Below are positions 8,918 through 17,943 of a stretch of 64,000 nt of DNA, piece after piece. The notes beneath the pieces are model-generated. The model was not told the DNA's origin and did no database searches. It saw nothing but the letters and a program-made list of their open reading frames with translations. Within the stretch, counting starts at the first letter, position 1, and every line of letters begins with the position of its first letter. The stretch covers positions 1 through 64,000 of the forward strand of contig NZ_NEUF01000054.1 in the NCBI RefSeq assembly GCF_002910915.1, written 5' to 3'. A program made the position numbers and the translations under genes. This DNA is from Streptomyces sp. SM10. Its GTDB lineage: Bacteria > Actinomycetota > Actinomycetes > Streptomycetales > Streptomycetaceae.

Positions 8918-9436
8918 TCAGATGGCCGCCGACAGAGCGGTGACGCCCGGCCCGTCGAGGTCGTCCAGCGCCGCCCGCCGGCGGGAGACGGCCAGGAGCA
9001 GCGACAGCGCGGCCCCTGACACCTCGGGGCCTTCACCGATCGAGAGATCGGCGTCCTCGGCGGTCAGGCGAACGCGCGCGACGAGCTCCTTGGCACCGCC
9101 GAAGGAGGCCGGAGTACGCGCCTGCAGGCGGAGCGACCGGACGACGGCCTCCTGCGGGTAGGAGCGGGGGAGCCCCAGCGGCCGGCGGATGTCCTCACCG
9201 TGGACGACCTCCTCCACCAGTCGGCTGTCGAGAGGTGCCGGCGGGATGGGCCTCCGCGGGGCCACCCGCCGCAGCCTCTCCAGCGTCTCCCGCGGAGTGG
9301 CACCACGTTCACGCGCGACCCCGCGGGCGTTCTGGCGGTCGAAGTCGAATCCCGCCCGGGCGAGGCCGGCCACGAAGCCCAGGCAGGTCGTCCGGGCCGT
9401 GTCGGCCAGGTGGGCGACGACGTCGTGCACGGGCAT
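8918..9436 (-). CDS. Maleylpyruvate-isomerase-family mycothiol-dependent enzyme, N-terminally short
   Basis: A 172-residue DinB-fold protein of the TIGR03083 type. The family hallmarks VHDVVAHL near the start, EEVVHGEDIRRPLGL in the middle and DDLDGPGV at the end are all present. Family members usually have about 35 further residues before the VHDVVAHL helix (a Trp/Glu-rich first helix and a CEGWT-type turn). Here the first available ATG falls right before that helix, and the upstream codons run into the end of the neighbouring permease gene at 9477. It may therefore be a 5'-truncated remnant or a minimal version, and activity is doubtful. It is the last gene of the padR-ABC run. Confidence 0.65.
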   Translation of the reverse strand: MPVHDVVAHLADTARTTCLGFVAGLARAGFDFDRQNARGVARERGATPRETLERLRRVAPRRPIPPAPLDSRLVEEVVHGEDIRRPLGLPRSYPQEAVVRSLRLQARTPASFGGAKELVARVRLTAEDADLSIGEGPEVSGAALSLLLAVSRRRAALDDLDGPGVTALSAAI

Positions 9437-9476
9437 CGCGGCGCGGCGGAGCTCTGCGAAGGCTGCGGGACAGCCC

Positions 9477-10811
9477 TCAGGTGAAGCGCAGCTCCGACGG
9501 GTGCGTCACGCGCCGCAGGAGCGGGAGCGAGGTGGCGGCGGCCAGCAGGCAGGCCGCGTAGACCGCCACGGGCACGAGCAGCGGCAGCAGGGGCACGAAG
9601 CCGTTGTTCACGATGCCTGCGTACGCCAGGTAGACCACCGTGCCTCCGGCGCCCGCGAGCAGCAGTGCGGGCGCCAGGGGGAGCGCGGTCTCCAGGAGTG
9701 TGGCCCCGGCGAGGACCCGGTGCGGTACCCCGGCGGCCGCCTGGGCGGCGAGCCCCCTGCGGCGGGTGGCGAGCGACTCGGCGGCGCCCACGGCCAGCCC
9801 GCAGAGGCTGATGGCGAGGGCGATCAGCACGGCGGAACCGGCAAGGTCGATCCCGGTGGTGTAGAACGCCATGTTCTCCGGGGGATGGCCAGGCCCTCGC
9901 AACTCCGCGAGCAGGACCCCGCGCACGCCAACGAAGCCGACGCCGACGACCGTCGCCAGCAGCAACGCGGCGTGGGTGCGCGCGGCGGCCCAGGGATCCT
10001 GCGCGAGGCGGCTGGCGGCGATGAGCACCGCCGGCCGCTTCGCGCGGAGCGTGAGCCTGCGGCCCATGAACGCGGCCGACGCCTTGGCCGCCCAGACCGC
10101 ACCCATCCCCGTGAGGAGGACGAGGGCCACGAGCAGCAGCACGATCGGCGCCGCGCCCCTGCGGGCCGGGAACAGGAGGAGCAGGGCCGATACGGCGATC
10201 AGCACGACCGCGAAGGCGAAGCCGAGCGCCGCCCGGCGTTGCGAGTCCGGTCCCGTCCTGCGCACGTGGTCGAGGGGCGCGGCGAGCACCGTGCGCAGGG
10301 CGCGGGCACTCACCAGCCCCGCGGCCACCGGAACGGCGAGGACGACCGCCGCGAAACCCGCCCAGGCGCGGAGGTCCGGCAGGTACCCCACGACGGCGAG
10401 GAGTACGGCGAACGCCCCGAATCCGGTCGTCGATCCGGCCAGACAGGCGAATCCCGACTCCACGGCGGCGATTCTCCGCACCTGGGCGGGCGACGCCCCG
10501 GCGAGCCTCATGCCCGCCATCCGCCGGTGGCGGTGCACGGCGCCGATGCGCGCACACTGGCCGAGGAACCCCAGCACGGGGATCAGCAGCAGCACGAGCG
10601 CGAGCACCACCCCCGAACGCTCGCCGGGTTGGTTCAGCAGGCCGTGCGCGTACGGGATCGACATCTGCCCCGGCACGGCGGCGATCGTCACCGCCGCGAG
10701 GCCGAAGCCCGTGGCGAGCAGGGCGCCCAGGAACGTGAGCGAGACTCTCCACCACTCGCGGCGTTCCGAGCCGCGCGCGAGGATCCAGGCGATGCGGATG
10801 TCAGCCTTCAT
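9477..10811 (-). CDS. FtsX-like ABC transporter permease
   Basis: A 444-residue integral membrane protein with many predicted helices, including paired FtsX-type segments in each half (about 20-130 and 270-430). I start at 10811 (MKADIRIAWILARG), which overlaps the end of the ATPase gene by 11 bases and looks like the usual start of this family. With the upstream ATPase it forms an exporter of the MacB/LolCDE or antibiotic-resistance kind. The substrate cannot be read from sequence. Coupled to a PadR regulator, so probably induced by a ligand or antibiotic (inference). Confidence 0.85.
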   Translation of the reverse strand: MKADIRIAWILARGSERREWWRVSLTFLGALLATGFGLAAVTIAAVPGQMSIPYAHGLLNQPGERSGVVLALVLLLIPVLGFLGQCARIGAVHRHRRMAGMRLAGASPAQVRRIAAVESGFACLAGSTTGFGAFAVLLAVVGYLPDLRAWAGFAAVVLAVPVAAGLVSARALRTVLAAPLDHVRRTGPDSQRRAALGFAFAVVLIAVSALLLLFPARRGAAPIVLLLVALVLLTGMGAVWAAKASAAFMGRRLTLRAKRPAVLIAASRLAQDPWAAARTHAALLLATVVGVGFVGVRGVLLAELRGPGHPPENMAFYTTGIDLAGSAVLIALAISLCGLAVGAAESLATRRRGLAAQAAAGVPHRVLAGATLLETALPLAPALLLAGAGGTVVYLAYAGIVNNGFVPLLPLLVPVAVYAACLLAAATSLPLLRRVTHPSELRFT

Positions 10812-11541
10812 GGCGGGCGGCCTCCTGGGCGAAGGTCTCGGCCGGACCGGAGTGGACGACCCCGTCACGTATCCCCACCTCACGGTCGGCGTACGCCGCG
10901 ACCTGCGCGTCATGGGTGATCAGCAGCACCGCTGTTCCCGATTCCCTCGCGGTGTGCACCAGAGCGGTCATCACCTGTTCCCCCGCGAGCGCGTCGAGGG
11001 CCCCGGTCGGCTCGTCCGCGAAGACGGCTCTGGGGCCGGTGACCAAAGCCCGCGCCAGAGCGACCCGTTGGCTCTGGCCACCGCTCATCCCGCCGGGGCG
11101 CAGGGCTGCCTGGCCGCGTACGCCGAAGCGCTCCAGCCACTCCCCCGCGCGCTCGTTCGCCTGGTCGCGCCGGGTCCCCGCGAGCAGCAACGGCAGCGCC
11201 ACGTTGTCGAGCGCGGTGAGCTCGGGGATCAGCTGCCCGAACTGGAAGACCACTCCGAAGTCGTCGCGTCGCAGGGCGCTGAGCCGGTCCTCGGACAGCC
11301 CGCCGAGCTCCTCCCCGTCGTACATGACGGTGCCCGCGTCGGGGCGGACGATCCCGGACAGGCAGTGCAGCAGGGTGGACTTCCCGCTGCCGCTCGCGCC
11401 GGTGACCGCGAGGACCTCGCCCGTACGGAGGTCGAGGGAGGCGCCCCGGAGCGCCTCGGTCCTTCCGTACGACTTCGTCAGACCCCGCGCGGAGATCAGC
11501 GGGGCCGCCCCCGGGGACGGTTCTTCGTGCCGTGTGCTCAT
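10801..11541 (-). CDS. ABC transporter ATP-binding protein (FtsE/LolD-like)
   Basis: A 246-residue ATPase partner for the permease. Motifs are Walker A GASGSGKST, signature MSGGQSQR, and Walker B AVFADEPTGALD, a wording typical of the MacB/LolD group. The start at 11541 overlaps the PadR stop (ATGA), giving MSTRHEEPSPG, so regulator, ATPase and permease are translated in series from one mRNA. Confidence 0.92.
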   Translation of the reverse strand: MSTRHEEPSPGAAPLISARGLTKSYGRTEALRGASLDLRTGEVLAVTGASGSGKSTLLHCLSGIVRPDAGTVMYDGEELGGLSEDRLSALRRDDFGVVFQFGQLIPELTALDNVALPLLLAGTRRDQANERAGEWLERFGVRGQAALRPGGMSGGQSQRVALARALVTGPRAVFADEPTGALDALAGEQVMTALVHTARESGTAVLLITHDAQVAAYADREVGIRDGVVHSGPAETFAQEAARHEG

Positions 11542-12107
11542 GATGCGTTGACCTCCGCGGTCAGGGCGTCGATGCGGGCGGTGGTCGTGGTCATCCACCG
11601 GACGTCGGCGTCGAGATGGGCAAGGGCGTAGTCGGCCGAGAGCACCGTGCTGAGATCGGCTCCCGGCGTGGTCTTGAGGGCGGTGAGCTCGCGCATCCGC
11701 TCCATGTGGGCGGCGCGCTGGGCCCGGAGGTGCGCGGCGGCGTCCGGCGTCCGTCCGTCCTCACCGGTCCCCGTGGAGACGGCGGCGACGAGGATCAGGA
11801 CGACGACCTTGGCGAAGATCTCGTTCGTCACGAAGGGGGCGGGTGCCGTGATCTCGTCGGCCCAGCGGTCCAGTTCGTGTGATCCCTCGTCCGTGGACCG
11901 GTAGAGGGTGCGCTCCGGGCCGCCGTCGGAGTCGGTGCCGTCGACGGCTGCCAGGCCGTCACGCACGAGGCGTTGCAGCGTCGTGTAGACCTGCCCGTAG
12001 GCGAGCGGGCGGGCCTGCGGGAAGCGGGCGTCGTACTGGCGCTTCAGGTCGTAGCCGTGGCAGGGACCGGCCGCGAGCAGGCCCAGAAGGACGTGGCGGG
12101 TGCTCAT
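11538..12107 (-). CDS. PadR-family transcriptional regulator
   Basis: A 189-residue regulator. The N-terminal winged helix-turn-helix has the PadR pattern MSTRHVLLGLLAAGPCHGYDLK, with LAYGQVYTTLQRLVRDGLA as the recognition region. The C-terminal half (about 95-189) is an alpha-helical dimerisation domain of the longer (Vir-type) PadR kind. Start 12107 matches the canonical N-terminus. It heads the operon with the ABC transporter and has a palindrome 15 bases upstream of its start, so autoregulation as a repressor is likely. Confidence 0.9.
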   Translation of the reverse strand: MSTRHVLLGLLAAGPCHGYDLKRQYDARFPQARPLAYGQVYTTLQRLVRDGLAAVDGTDSDGGPERTLYRSTDEGSHELDRWADEITAPAPFVTNEIFAKVVVLILVAAVSTGTGEDGRTPDAAAHLRAQRAAHMERMRELTALKTTPGADLSTVLSADYALAHLDADVRWMTTTTARIDALTAEVNAS

Positions 12108-12121
12108 GGACCGACTATGCC

Positions 12122-12139
12122 CTCGATACATGTACTGAG
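12122..12139 (-). promoter_or_regulatory. Probable PadR operator
   Basis: CTC-GA-TACATGTA-CT-GAG is an 18-bp interrupted palindrome whose core TACATGTA is perfect. PadR proteins commonly bind ATGT/ACAT dyads. It lies 15-32 bases upstream of the padR start codon, where binding would block transcription of the whole operon. Confidence 0.6.
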
Positions 12140-12177
12140 TGAATAGTGATTCCGGACGGTCCGTGGCCAAAAACACC

Positions 12178-12209
12178 TCAGCCGCCGCGGCAGGTGCCGC
12201 GGCGGCTGA
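12178..12209 (-). terminator. Intrinsic terminator of the betaine operon
   Basis: A 14-bp perfect stem (12178-12191 with 12196-12209) closes on a 4-base loop. Read on the minus strand it is followed within a few bases by GGTGTTTTTGG, giving a T-run. It begins 30 bases past the stop of the binding-protein gene at 12239. Confidence 0.88.
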
Positions 12210-12238
12210 CGGTGGAGGCGAGGGCCTGTGGTCTCAGG

Positions 12239-13222
12239 TCACTTGTCCAGCCACTTCTTCCAGGTCTCCGGGTGCTTCTCGATCCAGCGTCCGGCGGCCT
12301 CGTCCGGGGACAGCCGCTCGGAGGCGATCATCTCGGACACCTCGTTCTGGTCCTTCTGCGACCAGTGGAACTTCTTCAGGAACGCGGCCGCGTCCCCGCC
12401 CCGCTTCGAGAAGCCCGCGTTGAGGTACTTCTGCAGCGGTGTCTTCGGGTACGCGCAGTCGATGTCCGCCGGGTCCTTCGCCGCGCAGGCGTCGGAGTAC
12501 TCCGGGAGCTTCACCTCGACCATCGGCACCTCGTTGAACAGCCACTGCGGCTGGTACCAGTAGCTGAGGAAGGGCTTCTTCTCCTTGGCGAACTGCTGTA
12601 TCTGCGTGATCTGGGCGGCCTCGGAACCGGCGAAGACGACCTTGTAGTCCAGGCCGAGATTCTTCACCAGCGCCTTGTCGTTGGTGACGTAGGAAGGCGA
12701 ACCGTCCATCAGCTGGCCCTTGCCACCGCTCTCCGGGGTGCGCAGCTCGTCGGCGTACTTGTCGAGGTTCTTCCAGTTCGTGACGTCGGGGTGCTCGTCC
12801 GCCCAGTACTTGGGGACGTACCAGCCGATGTGGCCGGTGACGCCGAGGTCTCCGCCGGGGACGATGGTCTTCTTGTCCTTGACGTACAGCTGTTCCTGGT
12901 CGGGGTGGCCCCAGTCCTCCAGGATGGCGTCCACCCGGCCCTGGCTGAGGGCGTCCCAGGCGGGGACCTCGTCGGTCTGGACGAGGTCGACGCGGTAGCC
13001 GAGCTCGTCCTCGAGGATCTTCTGGGCGACGGCCACGTTGGACTGCGCGCCGACCCAGGACTGGACGGACAGGGTGACGGTCTTGATGTCCGCGGGCGCG
13101 GCGAACGGCGAGGCCTGCTTGGTCATGTCGGCCGCGCCGCAGCCGGTGACGGTCAGCAGCGCGCCCGCGGAGGCGACGATCGCGGCGGTACGGAGACGGG
13201 CATGCGTACGGGTGCGAGCCAT
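12239..13222 (-). CDS. Glycine betaine/choline ABC transporter substrate-binding lipoprotein
   Basis: A 327-residue OpuAC/ProX-family binding protein. The signal peptide ends in the lipobox TVTGC near residue 28, so it is tethered outside the membrane. The aromatic-rich binding region is recognisable (VQSWVGAQSN, LEDWGHPDQ, HIGWYVPKYW, SYWYQPQWLF), with several Trp/Tyr residues that could cage a quaternary amine. The start at 13222 overlaps no gene but lies one base before the permease stop codon. It is the last gene of the bet operon and should deliver betaine or choline to the permease upstream. Confidence 0.92.
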   Translation of the reverse strand: MARTRTHARLRTAAIVASAGALLTVTGCGAADMTKQASPFAAPADIKTVTLSVQSWVGAQSNVAVAQKILEDELGYRVDLVQTDEVPAWDALSQGRVDAILEDWGHPDQEQLYVKDKKTIVPGGDLGVTGHIGWYVPKYWADEHPDVTNWKNLDKYADELRTPESGGKGQLMDGSPSYVTNDKALVKNLGLDYKVVFAGSEAAQITQIQQFAKEKKPFLSYWYQPQWLFNEVPMVEVKLPEYSDACAAKDPADIDCAYPKTPLQKYLNAGFSKRGGDAAAFLKKFHWSQKDQNEVSEMIASERLSPDEAAGRWIEKHPETWKKWLDK

Positions 13223-13223
13223 G

Positions 13224-15206
13224 TCAGCTCTCCTTCCGCTGGCGGCGGGCGGTGGGCTGGGTGACACGGTCCAGCATCAGTCCCAGGCAGACGATGGCGG
13301 CGCCCGCGACGAGACCGGTGGCCAGGTCGCCCTGCGCGAGGCCGAACACGACCTCGTAGCCGAGTGCGCCGGAGCCGACGAGGCCGCCGATGATGACGAC
13401 CGCGAGGACCAGGACGACGCCCTGGTTGACGGCCAGCAGAAGAGCGGGCCTGGCCAGCGGGATCTGGACCTGCCGCAGTTGCTGGCCTCCGGTGGCGCCG
13501 AGCGAGCGGGCGCACTCCATCGCGGCGGGGTCGACGCCCCGCAGCCCCTGGGTCGTGATGCGCACGACGGCCGGGAGCGCGTAGACGACGGCCGCCGCGG
13601 CGGCCGGGGCGCGGCCGACGCCGAAGAGGGCGACGACGGGGATGAGGTAGACGAACTGCGGCATCGTCTGGAAGACGTCCAGGACGGGGCGCAGCAGCCG
13701 TTCGAGGCGCCGGCTGCGCGCGGCGCCGACGGCGATGCCGAAGCCCAGGACGAGCGTGACGGCGACGGCGGCGATGACCTGGCTGAGCGTGTCCATCGAC
13801 AGGTTCCAGACGCCGAGGACCCCGATGGCGGCCATGGCCAGTACGGCGGTGAGCGCGGTGCGCCAGGTGCCGAGGGTCCAGGCGAGGGCGGCGACGATCA
13901 GCAGCACCGACCACCAGGGCAGGCCCTGCAGTCCGCTGCGGAGCGGGTTGAGGATCCATTCGGTGAAGTGGGCGGCCCAGTCGGCTGTTCCGCCGATGAC
14001 GGGAATGCCGGTGTAGAGGTGGTCGACCATCCAGTCCTTGGCCGTGTTGACCGGGCCCGCGATGGCGACGACGCCGCCTTCGGGCCAGATGCGGCCACCG
14101 GCGAAGCGGCCCACGACGGCGACGACGGCGGCGATGAGGGCGGCGAGGCCCCAGCCGCGTGCCCCGCGCAGGGCGGTGGGACCGGTGGGTTCCGTGCCGA
14201 TCTTCCGGCCGGCCGCCTCGGTCGTACGGTCCAGGACGACGGCCAGCAGCACGATGGGGATGCCCGCGGCGAGCGCGGCGCCGACGTCGACGGAGGAGAG
14301 CGCCTGGTAGACGCGGTCACCGAGGCCGCCGGCGCCGATGACGGAGGCGATCACAGCCATGGACAGCGCCATCATGATGGTCTGGTTCAGGCCGAGGAGG
14401 AGCTCCTTGCGTGCCAGCGGGAGCCGGGCGCTCAGCAGGCGCTGCCGGCCGGTGGCGCCGAGCGAGGCGACGGCCTCCATGACGCCCGCGTCCGCGCCGC
14501 GCAGTCCGAGTGCGGTGAGCCGGGCCATCGGCGGAGCCGCGTAGACCACGGTGGCGAGCACCGCGCCGGGCACGCCGATGCCGAAGATCAGCACGACGGG
14601 CAGCAGGTAGGCGAAGGCGGGGAGCACCTGCATGGTGTCCAGGACGGGGCGCAGGACGCGGAACGTCCGGTCCGAGAGTCCGGCGGCGAGGCCGAGGAGC
14701 AGGCCCAGCACGACGGAGGCCAGGACCGCGACGACCATCAGCGCGAGGGTCTGCATGGTCGGCACCCACATGCCGAGCAGCCCGCAGGCGAGGAGGGACG
14801 CTCCGGCGGTCAGCGCGAGGCGCCATCCTGCGGTGCGCCAGGCGACGAGCGCGGCCACGGCGGTGACACCGGCCCAGCCGAGGGCGAGCAGGGCCAGGTA
14901 GACGCCGCGCACGGACAGGACCACGGCGTTGCTGATGTGGCCGAAGAAGTAGAGGAACAGCGGGTGGCTGTCGCGGTTGCCGATGATCCAGTCGTTGACC
15001 TCCCCGAGCGGGCCGCTCAGGTCGACGGTCAGGGCTCCGGGCCAGACCCCGCCGCCCCAGCGGGCGTGCGCGAGGGGCACGACGACGGCGGCGATCACCA
15101 GCAGCAGGAGGATCTTCCCGAGGGCGGGCCGCTCGCGCAGGGCGGCGAGCGGGGCGTTGCCCGGGGGTCCGGAAGCCGTACCGGAGGCGGCTTGGGCGGT
15201 GGCCAT
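13224..15206 (-). CDS. Betaine/choline ABC permease, two ProW-type domains fused
   Basis: A 660-residue membrane protein made of two homologous halves. Each half holds an OpuAB/ProW transmembrane domain, with the repeated signatures LRPVLDTMQVLPAFAYLLPVV and LRPVLDVFQTMPQFVYLIPVV, and the EAA-loop versions MEAVASLGATGRQRL and MECARSLGATGGQQL. Typical permeases have one such domain and form dimers; here one chain can supply both. Each half also has its own extracytoplasmic segment (WIIGNRDSHP, WMVDHLYTGIP). Its start overlaps the stop of the ATPase gene by one base. Confidence 0.93.
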   Translation of the reverse strand: MATAQAASGTASGPPGNAPLAALRERPALGKILLLLVIAAVVVPLAHARWGGGVWPGALTVDLSGPLGEVNDWIIGNRDSHPLFLYFFGHISNAVVLSVRGVYLALLALGWAGVTAVAALVAWRTAGWRLALTAGASLLACGLLGMWVPTMQTLALMVVAVLASVVLGLLLGLAAGLSDRTFRVLRPVLDTMQVLPAFAYLLPVVLIFGIGVPGAVLATVVYAAPPMARLTALGLRGADAGVMEAVASLGATGRQRLLSARLPLARKELLLGLNQTIMMALSMAVIASVIGAGGLGDRVYQALSSVDVGAALAAGIPIVLLAVVLDRTTEAAGRKIGTEPTGPTALRGARGWGLAALIAAVVAVVGRFAGGRIWPEGGVVAIAGPVNTAKDWMVDHLYTGIPVIGGTADWAAHFTEWILNPLRSGLQGLPWWSVLLIVAALAWTLGTWRTALTAVLAMAAIGVLGVWNLSMDTLSQVIAAVAVTLVLGFGIAVGAARSRRLERLLRPVLDVFQTMPQFVYLIPVVALFGVGRAPAAAAAVVYALPAVVRITTQGLRGVDPAAMECARSLGATGGQQLRQVQIPLARPALLLAVNQGVVLVLAVVIIGGLVGSGALGYEVVFGLAQGDLATGLVAGAAIVCLGLMLDRVTQPTARRQRKES

Positions 15207-16297
15207 CAGACGGTCACCTCGCGGGTCGTCGAGTCGTCCGTCCCCTGGTCGCGGGGCTCGGGGTCACGGGCTCCCGCGACCACGTCGAGCAGGCAGGCGT
15301 GGTCGACGACGCCCAGCAGCCTGCCGTCCTCCACCACCCGTGCGACCGGGGCGCCGGAGCGGGACACGGCCTCGATGGCCTCGGAGACGGTGGCCCCGGG
15401 GCGGACGGCCGGGCCCTGGGCGTCCTCGCCGGTGGCCGGCGGGCGCATGGCGGTGGCCACGGTGAGGACCTGCTCGCGGGCCACGTCCTGGACGAATTCG
15501 CGTACGTAGTCGTCGGCGGGTGAGCCGACGATCTCCTCCGGAGTGCCCAGCTGGACGATGCCGCCGTCGCGCATCAGCGCGATGCGGGTGCCCAGGCGGA
15601 GCGCCTCGCTGAGGTCGTGGGTGATGAAGACCATGGTGCGGCCCTCCTCGCGGTGCAGCCGGACCACCTCGTCCTGCATCTCGCGGCGGATCAGCGGGTC
15701 GAGCGCGCTGAACGGCTCGTCGAAGAGAAGCACGGACGGGTCGACGGCGAGTGCGCGGGCCAGGCCGACGCGCTGCTGCTGACCGCCGGAGAGCTGGGCC
15801 GGGCGGCGGTTCTCCAGCCCCGCGAGGCCGACCTTCTCCACGAGTTCGGCAGCCTTGGCGCGGCGTTCGGTCTTCCCGAGGCCCTGGATCTCCAGGCCGT
15901 AGGCGACGTTGTCGAGGACGGTGCGGTGCGGGAGGAGTCCGAAGTGCTGGAAGACCATCGCGGCGCGGTGGCGGCGCAGTTCACGCAGCCGGGTGCTGTC
16001 CATGGCCAGGACGTCCTCGCCGTCGATGGCGAGAGTGCCGCTGGTGGGCTCGATGAGCCGGGTCAGACACCGGACGAGGGTGGACTTGCCGGAGCCCGAG
16101 AGGCCCATGACGACGAAGACCTCCCCCTTCTCCACGTCGAAGGAGACGTCACGCACGGCGGCGGTGCAGCCGGTGCGCTCTCGCAGTTCGGCGGGGGGCA
16201 GGCCGGCGAACTCGCTTCCGGGGATGCGGTCGGCCTTGGGGCCGAAGACCTTCCAGAGGTCACGGACGCTGAACACAGGGGTACCGGCTTCACTCAT
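15206..16297 (-). CDS. Betaine/choline ABC transporter ATPase with CBS domain
   Basis: A 363-residue OpuAA/ProV-type ATPase. Motifs are Walker [10 protein letters not shown], signature LSGGQQQR, and Walker [14 protein letters not shown]. The N-terminal [10 protein letters not shown] and the inserted segment before the first beta strand are typical of ProV. The C-terminal part (about 270-350) has CBS-like sequence ([28 protein letters not shown]) that in this family senses ionic strength. The start at 16297 overlaps the betA stop (ATGA). Osmotic gating is family knowledge, not shown here. Confidence 0.94.
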   Translation of the reverse strand: MSEAGTPVFSVRDLWKVFGPKADRIPGSEFAGLPPAELRERTGCTAAVRDVSFDVEKGEVFVVMGLSGSGKSTLVRCLTRLIEPTSGTLAIDGEDVLAMDSTRLRELRRHRAAMVFQHFGLLPHRTVLDNVAYGLEIQGLGKTERRAKAAELVEKVGLAGLENRRPAQLSGGQQQRVGLARALAVDPSVLLFDEPFSALDPLIRREMQDEVVRLHREEGRTMVFITHDLSEALRLGTRIALMRDGGIVQLGTPEEIVGSPADDYVREFVQDVAREQVLTVATAMRPPATGEDAQGPAVRPGATVSEAIEAVSRSGAPVARVVEDGRLLGVVDHACLLDVVAGARDPEPRDQGTDDSTTREVTV

Positions 16298-17865
16298 CGG
16301 ACATCGCCTCCGGTGGTCGGGGTCGCTCGGAGCAGTTCGGCGCACTTCTCGCCCACCATCAGGACTCCGATCATGGGGTTCACGGCGGGCATGGTCGGGA
16401 AGACGGAGGCATCGGCGATGCGGATCCCGTCCAGCCCCTGGATCCGCAGCTGCGGATCCACGACGGCCGCGGGGTCGCCCCCGGCGCCCATCCGGCAAGT
16501 GCCGGCCGGGTGGTAGACGGTGTGCGCGACCTTGCGGGCGTACGCGCTGATGTCCTCGTCGGAGGTGACCTCGGGCCCGGGGCAGACCTCGCGCTTGAGC
16601 CAGTGCGCCAGCGGCTCGGTCTTCGCTATCTCGCGGGCGAGCTTGATGCCGTCGACCAGGGTGCGGCCGTCGTGGTCGTCCTCGTCCGTGAAGTAGCGGA
16701 AGTCCAGGGCCGGCTTGACCTCGGGGTCGGCGCTGGTGAGGTAGAGCCGACCGCGGCTGCGCGGCTTGGGGATGTTCGGGGTCATCGACACGCCGTGCTC
16801 GGGCTTCTCGTAGCCGAGGCGCTCCGGGTTGTCGGTGAAGGGGATCTGGTAGAAGTGGAACATCAGGTCGGGGCCCCGGGATCCGGGGTCCCTGCGCACG
16901 AAGAGGCCCGCGTCGGAGTCCATCGCCGAGTTCTCCGGGATGGGCCCGTCGGTCTCCCAGACGATGACCGACTCGGGGTGGTCCAGCAGGTTCTCGCCGA
17001 CGCCCGGGGCGTCGTGGACGACGGGGATGCCGAGCGCGGCGAGGTCCTTCGCCGGTCCGACACCGGAGTGCATCAGCAGCCTCGGGGTGTCCACCGCGCC
17101 GGCGCAGACGATGACCTCACGGGCGGCACGCAGGAGGATCTCCTCGCCGTCCTTGGTGCGGACGTGCACCCCGGTGGCCCGGTTTCCGTCGAACTCCAGG
17201 CGGTACGCCCATGTCTCCAGCAGGATCTCGAGGTTGGGGCGGTCACCGGCCTCGATGTGCGGGTGGAGGTAGGCGACGGACGCCGAGGAGCGCTTGTTGT
17301 TCTCCGGGTGGTACGCCAGGTCGAAGAAGCCGACGCCCTCGTGGAAGGGCTTCTTGTTGAAGCTGTCCACGCGGGGGACGCCGGCGGCCGCCTGGGCGGC
17401 GTCGACGAAGTCGCGGGCGATGGCGTTACGGTCCTTCTCGTCGACCGGCACGATGTTGTTGCGCAGCCGGGCGAAGTAGGGGTCCATGGCGGCGGCGTCC
17501 CAGCCGTCGGCCCCGGCCTCGGCCCACTCGTCCCAGTCGCCGGGCAGCGGCTTGAAGCTGATCAGCGTGTTGTGCGAGGAGCAGCCGCCGAGGACGCGGG
17601 CGCGGCTGTGCCGGATGTGGGAGTTGCCCCGGGGCTGTTCGGTGGTGGGGTAGTCGTAGTCGAGGTCCCCGCCGAGCAGGCCGAGCCACCGGCGGAGGGT
17701 GAGGACGTCCTCGCGGTCGATGTCGGTGGGCCCGCCCTCGATGACGGTCACGGTGACGTCGGGGTCCTCGGTGAGGCGGGAGGCGATGACCGAGCCGGCC
17801 GTACCTCCCCCGACGATCACGTAGTCGACGGGGTCGGGGCGTGCGGTGCTGGGGGACGGGGGCAT
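16294..17865 (-). CDS. betA: Choline dehydrogenase, GMC oxidoreductase
   Basis: A 523-residue FAD enzyme that oxidises choline to betaine aldehyde. The FAD-binding Rossmann motif [16 protein letters not shown] lies at the N-terminus, the GMC signature [11 protein letters not shown] follows near residue 90, and the second signature [15 protein letters not shown] near 260. The C-terminal [13 protein letters not shown] and [13 protein letters not shown] segments carry the catalytic histidine and asparagine. The neighbouring betaine-aldehyde dehydrogenase and betaine transporter support choline as the substrate over other alcohols. Confidence 0.9.
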   Translation of the reverse strand: MPPSPSTARPDPVDYVIVGGGTAGSVIASRLTEDPDVTVTVIEGGPTDIDREDVLTLRRWLGLLGGDLDYDYPTTEQPRGNSHIRHSRARVLGGCSSHNTLISFKPLPGDWDEWAEAGADGWDAAAMDPYFARLRNNIVPVDEKDRNAIARDFVDAAQAAAGVPRVDSFNKKPFHEGVGFFDLAYHPENNKRSSASVAYLHPHIEAGDRPNLEILLETWAYRLEFDGNRATGVHVRTKDGEEILLRAAREVIVCAGAVDTPRLLMHSGVGPAKDLAALGIPVVHDAPGVGENLLDHPESVIVWETDGPIPENSAMDSDAGLFVRRDPGSRGPDLMFHFYQIPFTDNPERLGYEKPEHGVSMTPNIPKPRSRGRLYLTSADPEVKPALDFRYFTDEDDHDGRTLVDGIKLAREIAKTEPLAHWLKREVCPGPEVTSDEDISAYARKVAHTVYHPAGTCRMGAGGDPAAVVDPQLRIQGLDGIRIADASVFPTMPAVNPMIGVLMVGEKCAELLRATPTTGGDVR

Positions 17866-17943
17866 CGGTCACTACTCCTTCTGCAAGGTGCTTGCGTGTA
17901 CGTGGTGCTGCGAACAGTTGTTCGGGCGGGCGGACTTCCGGAT

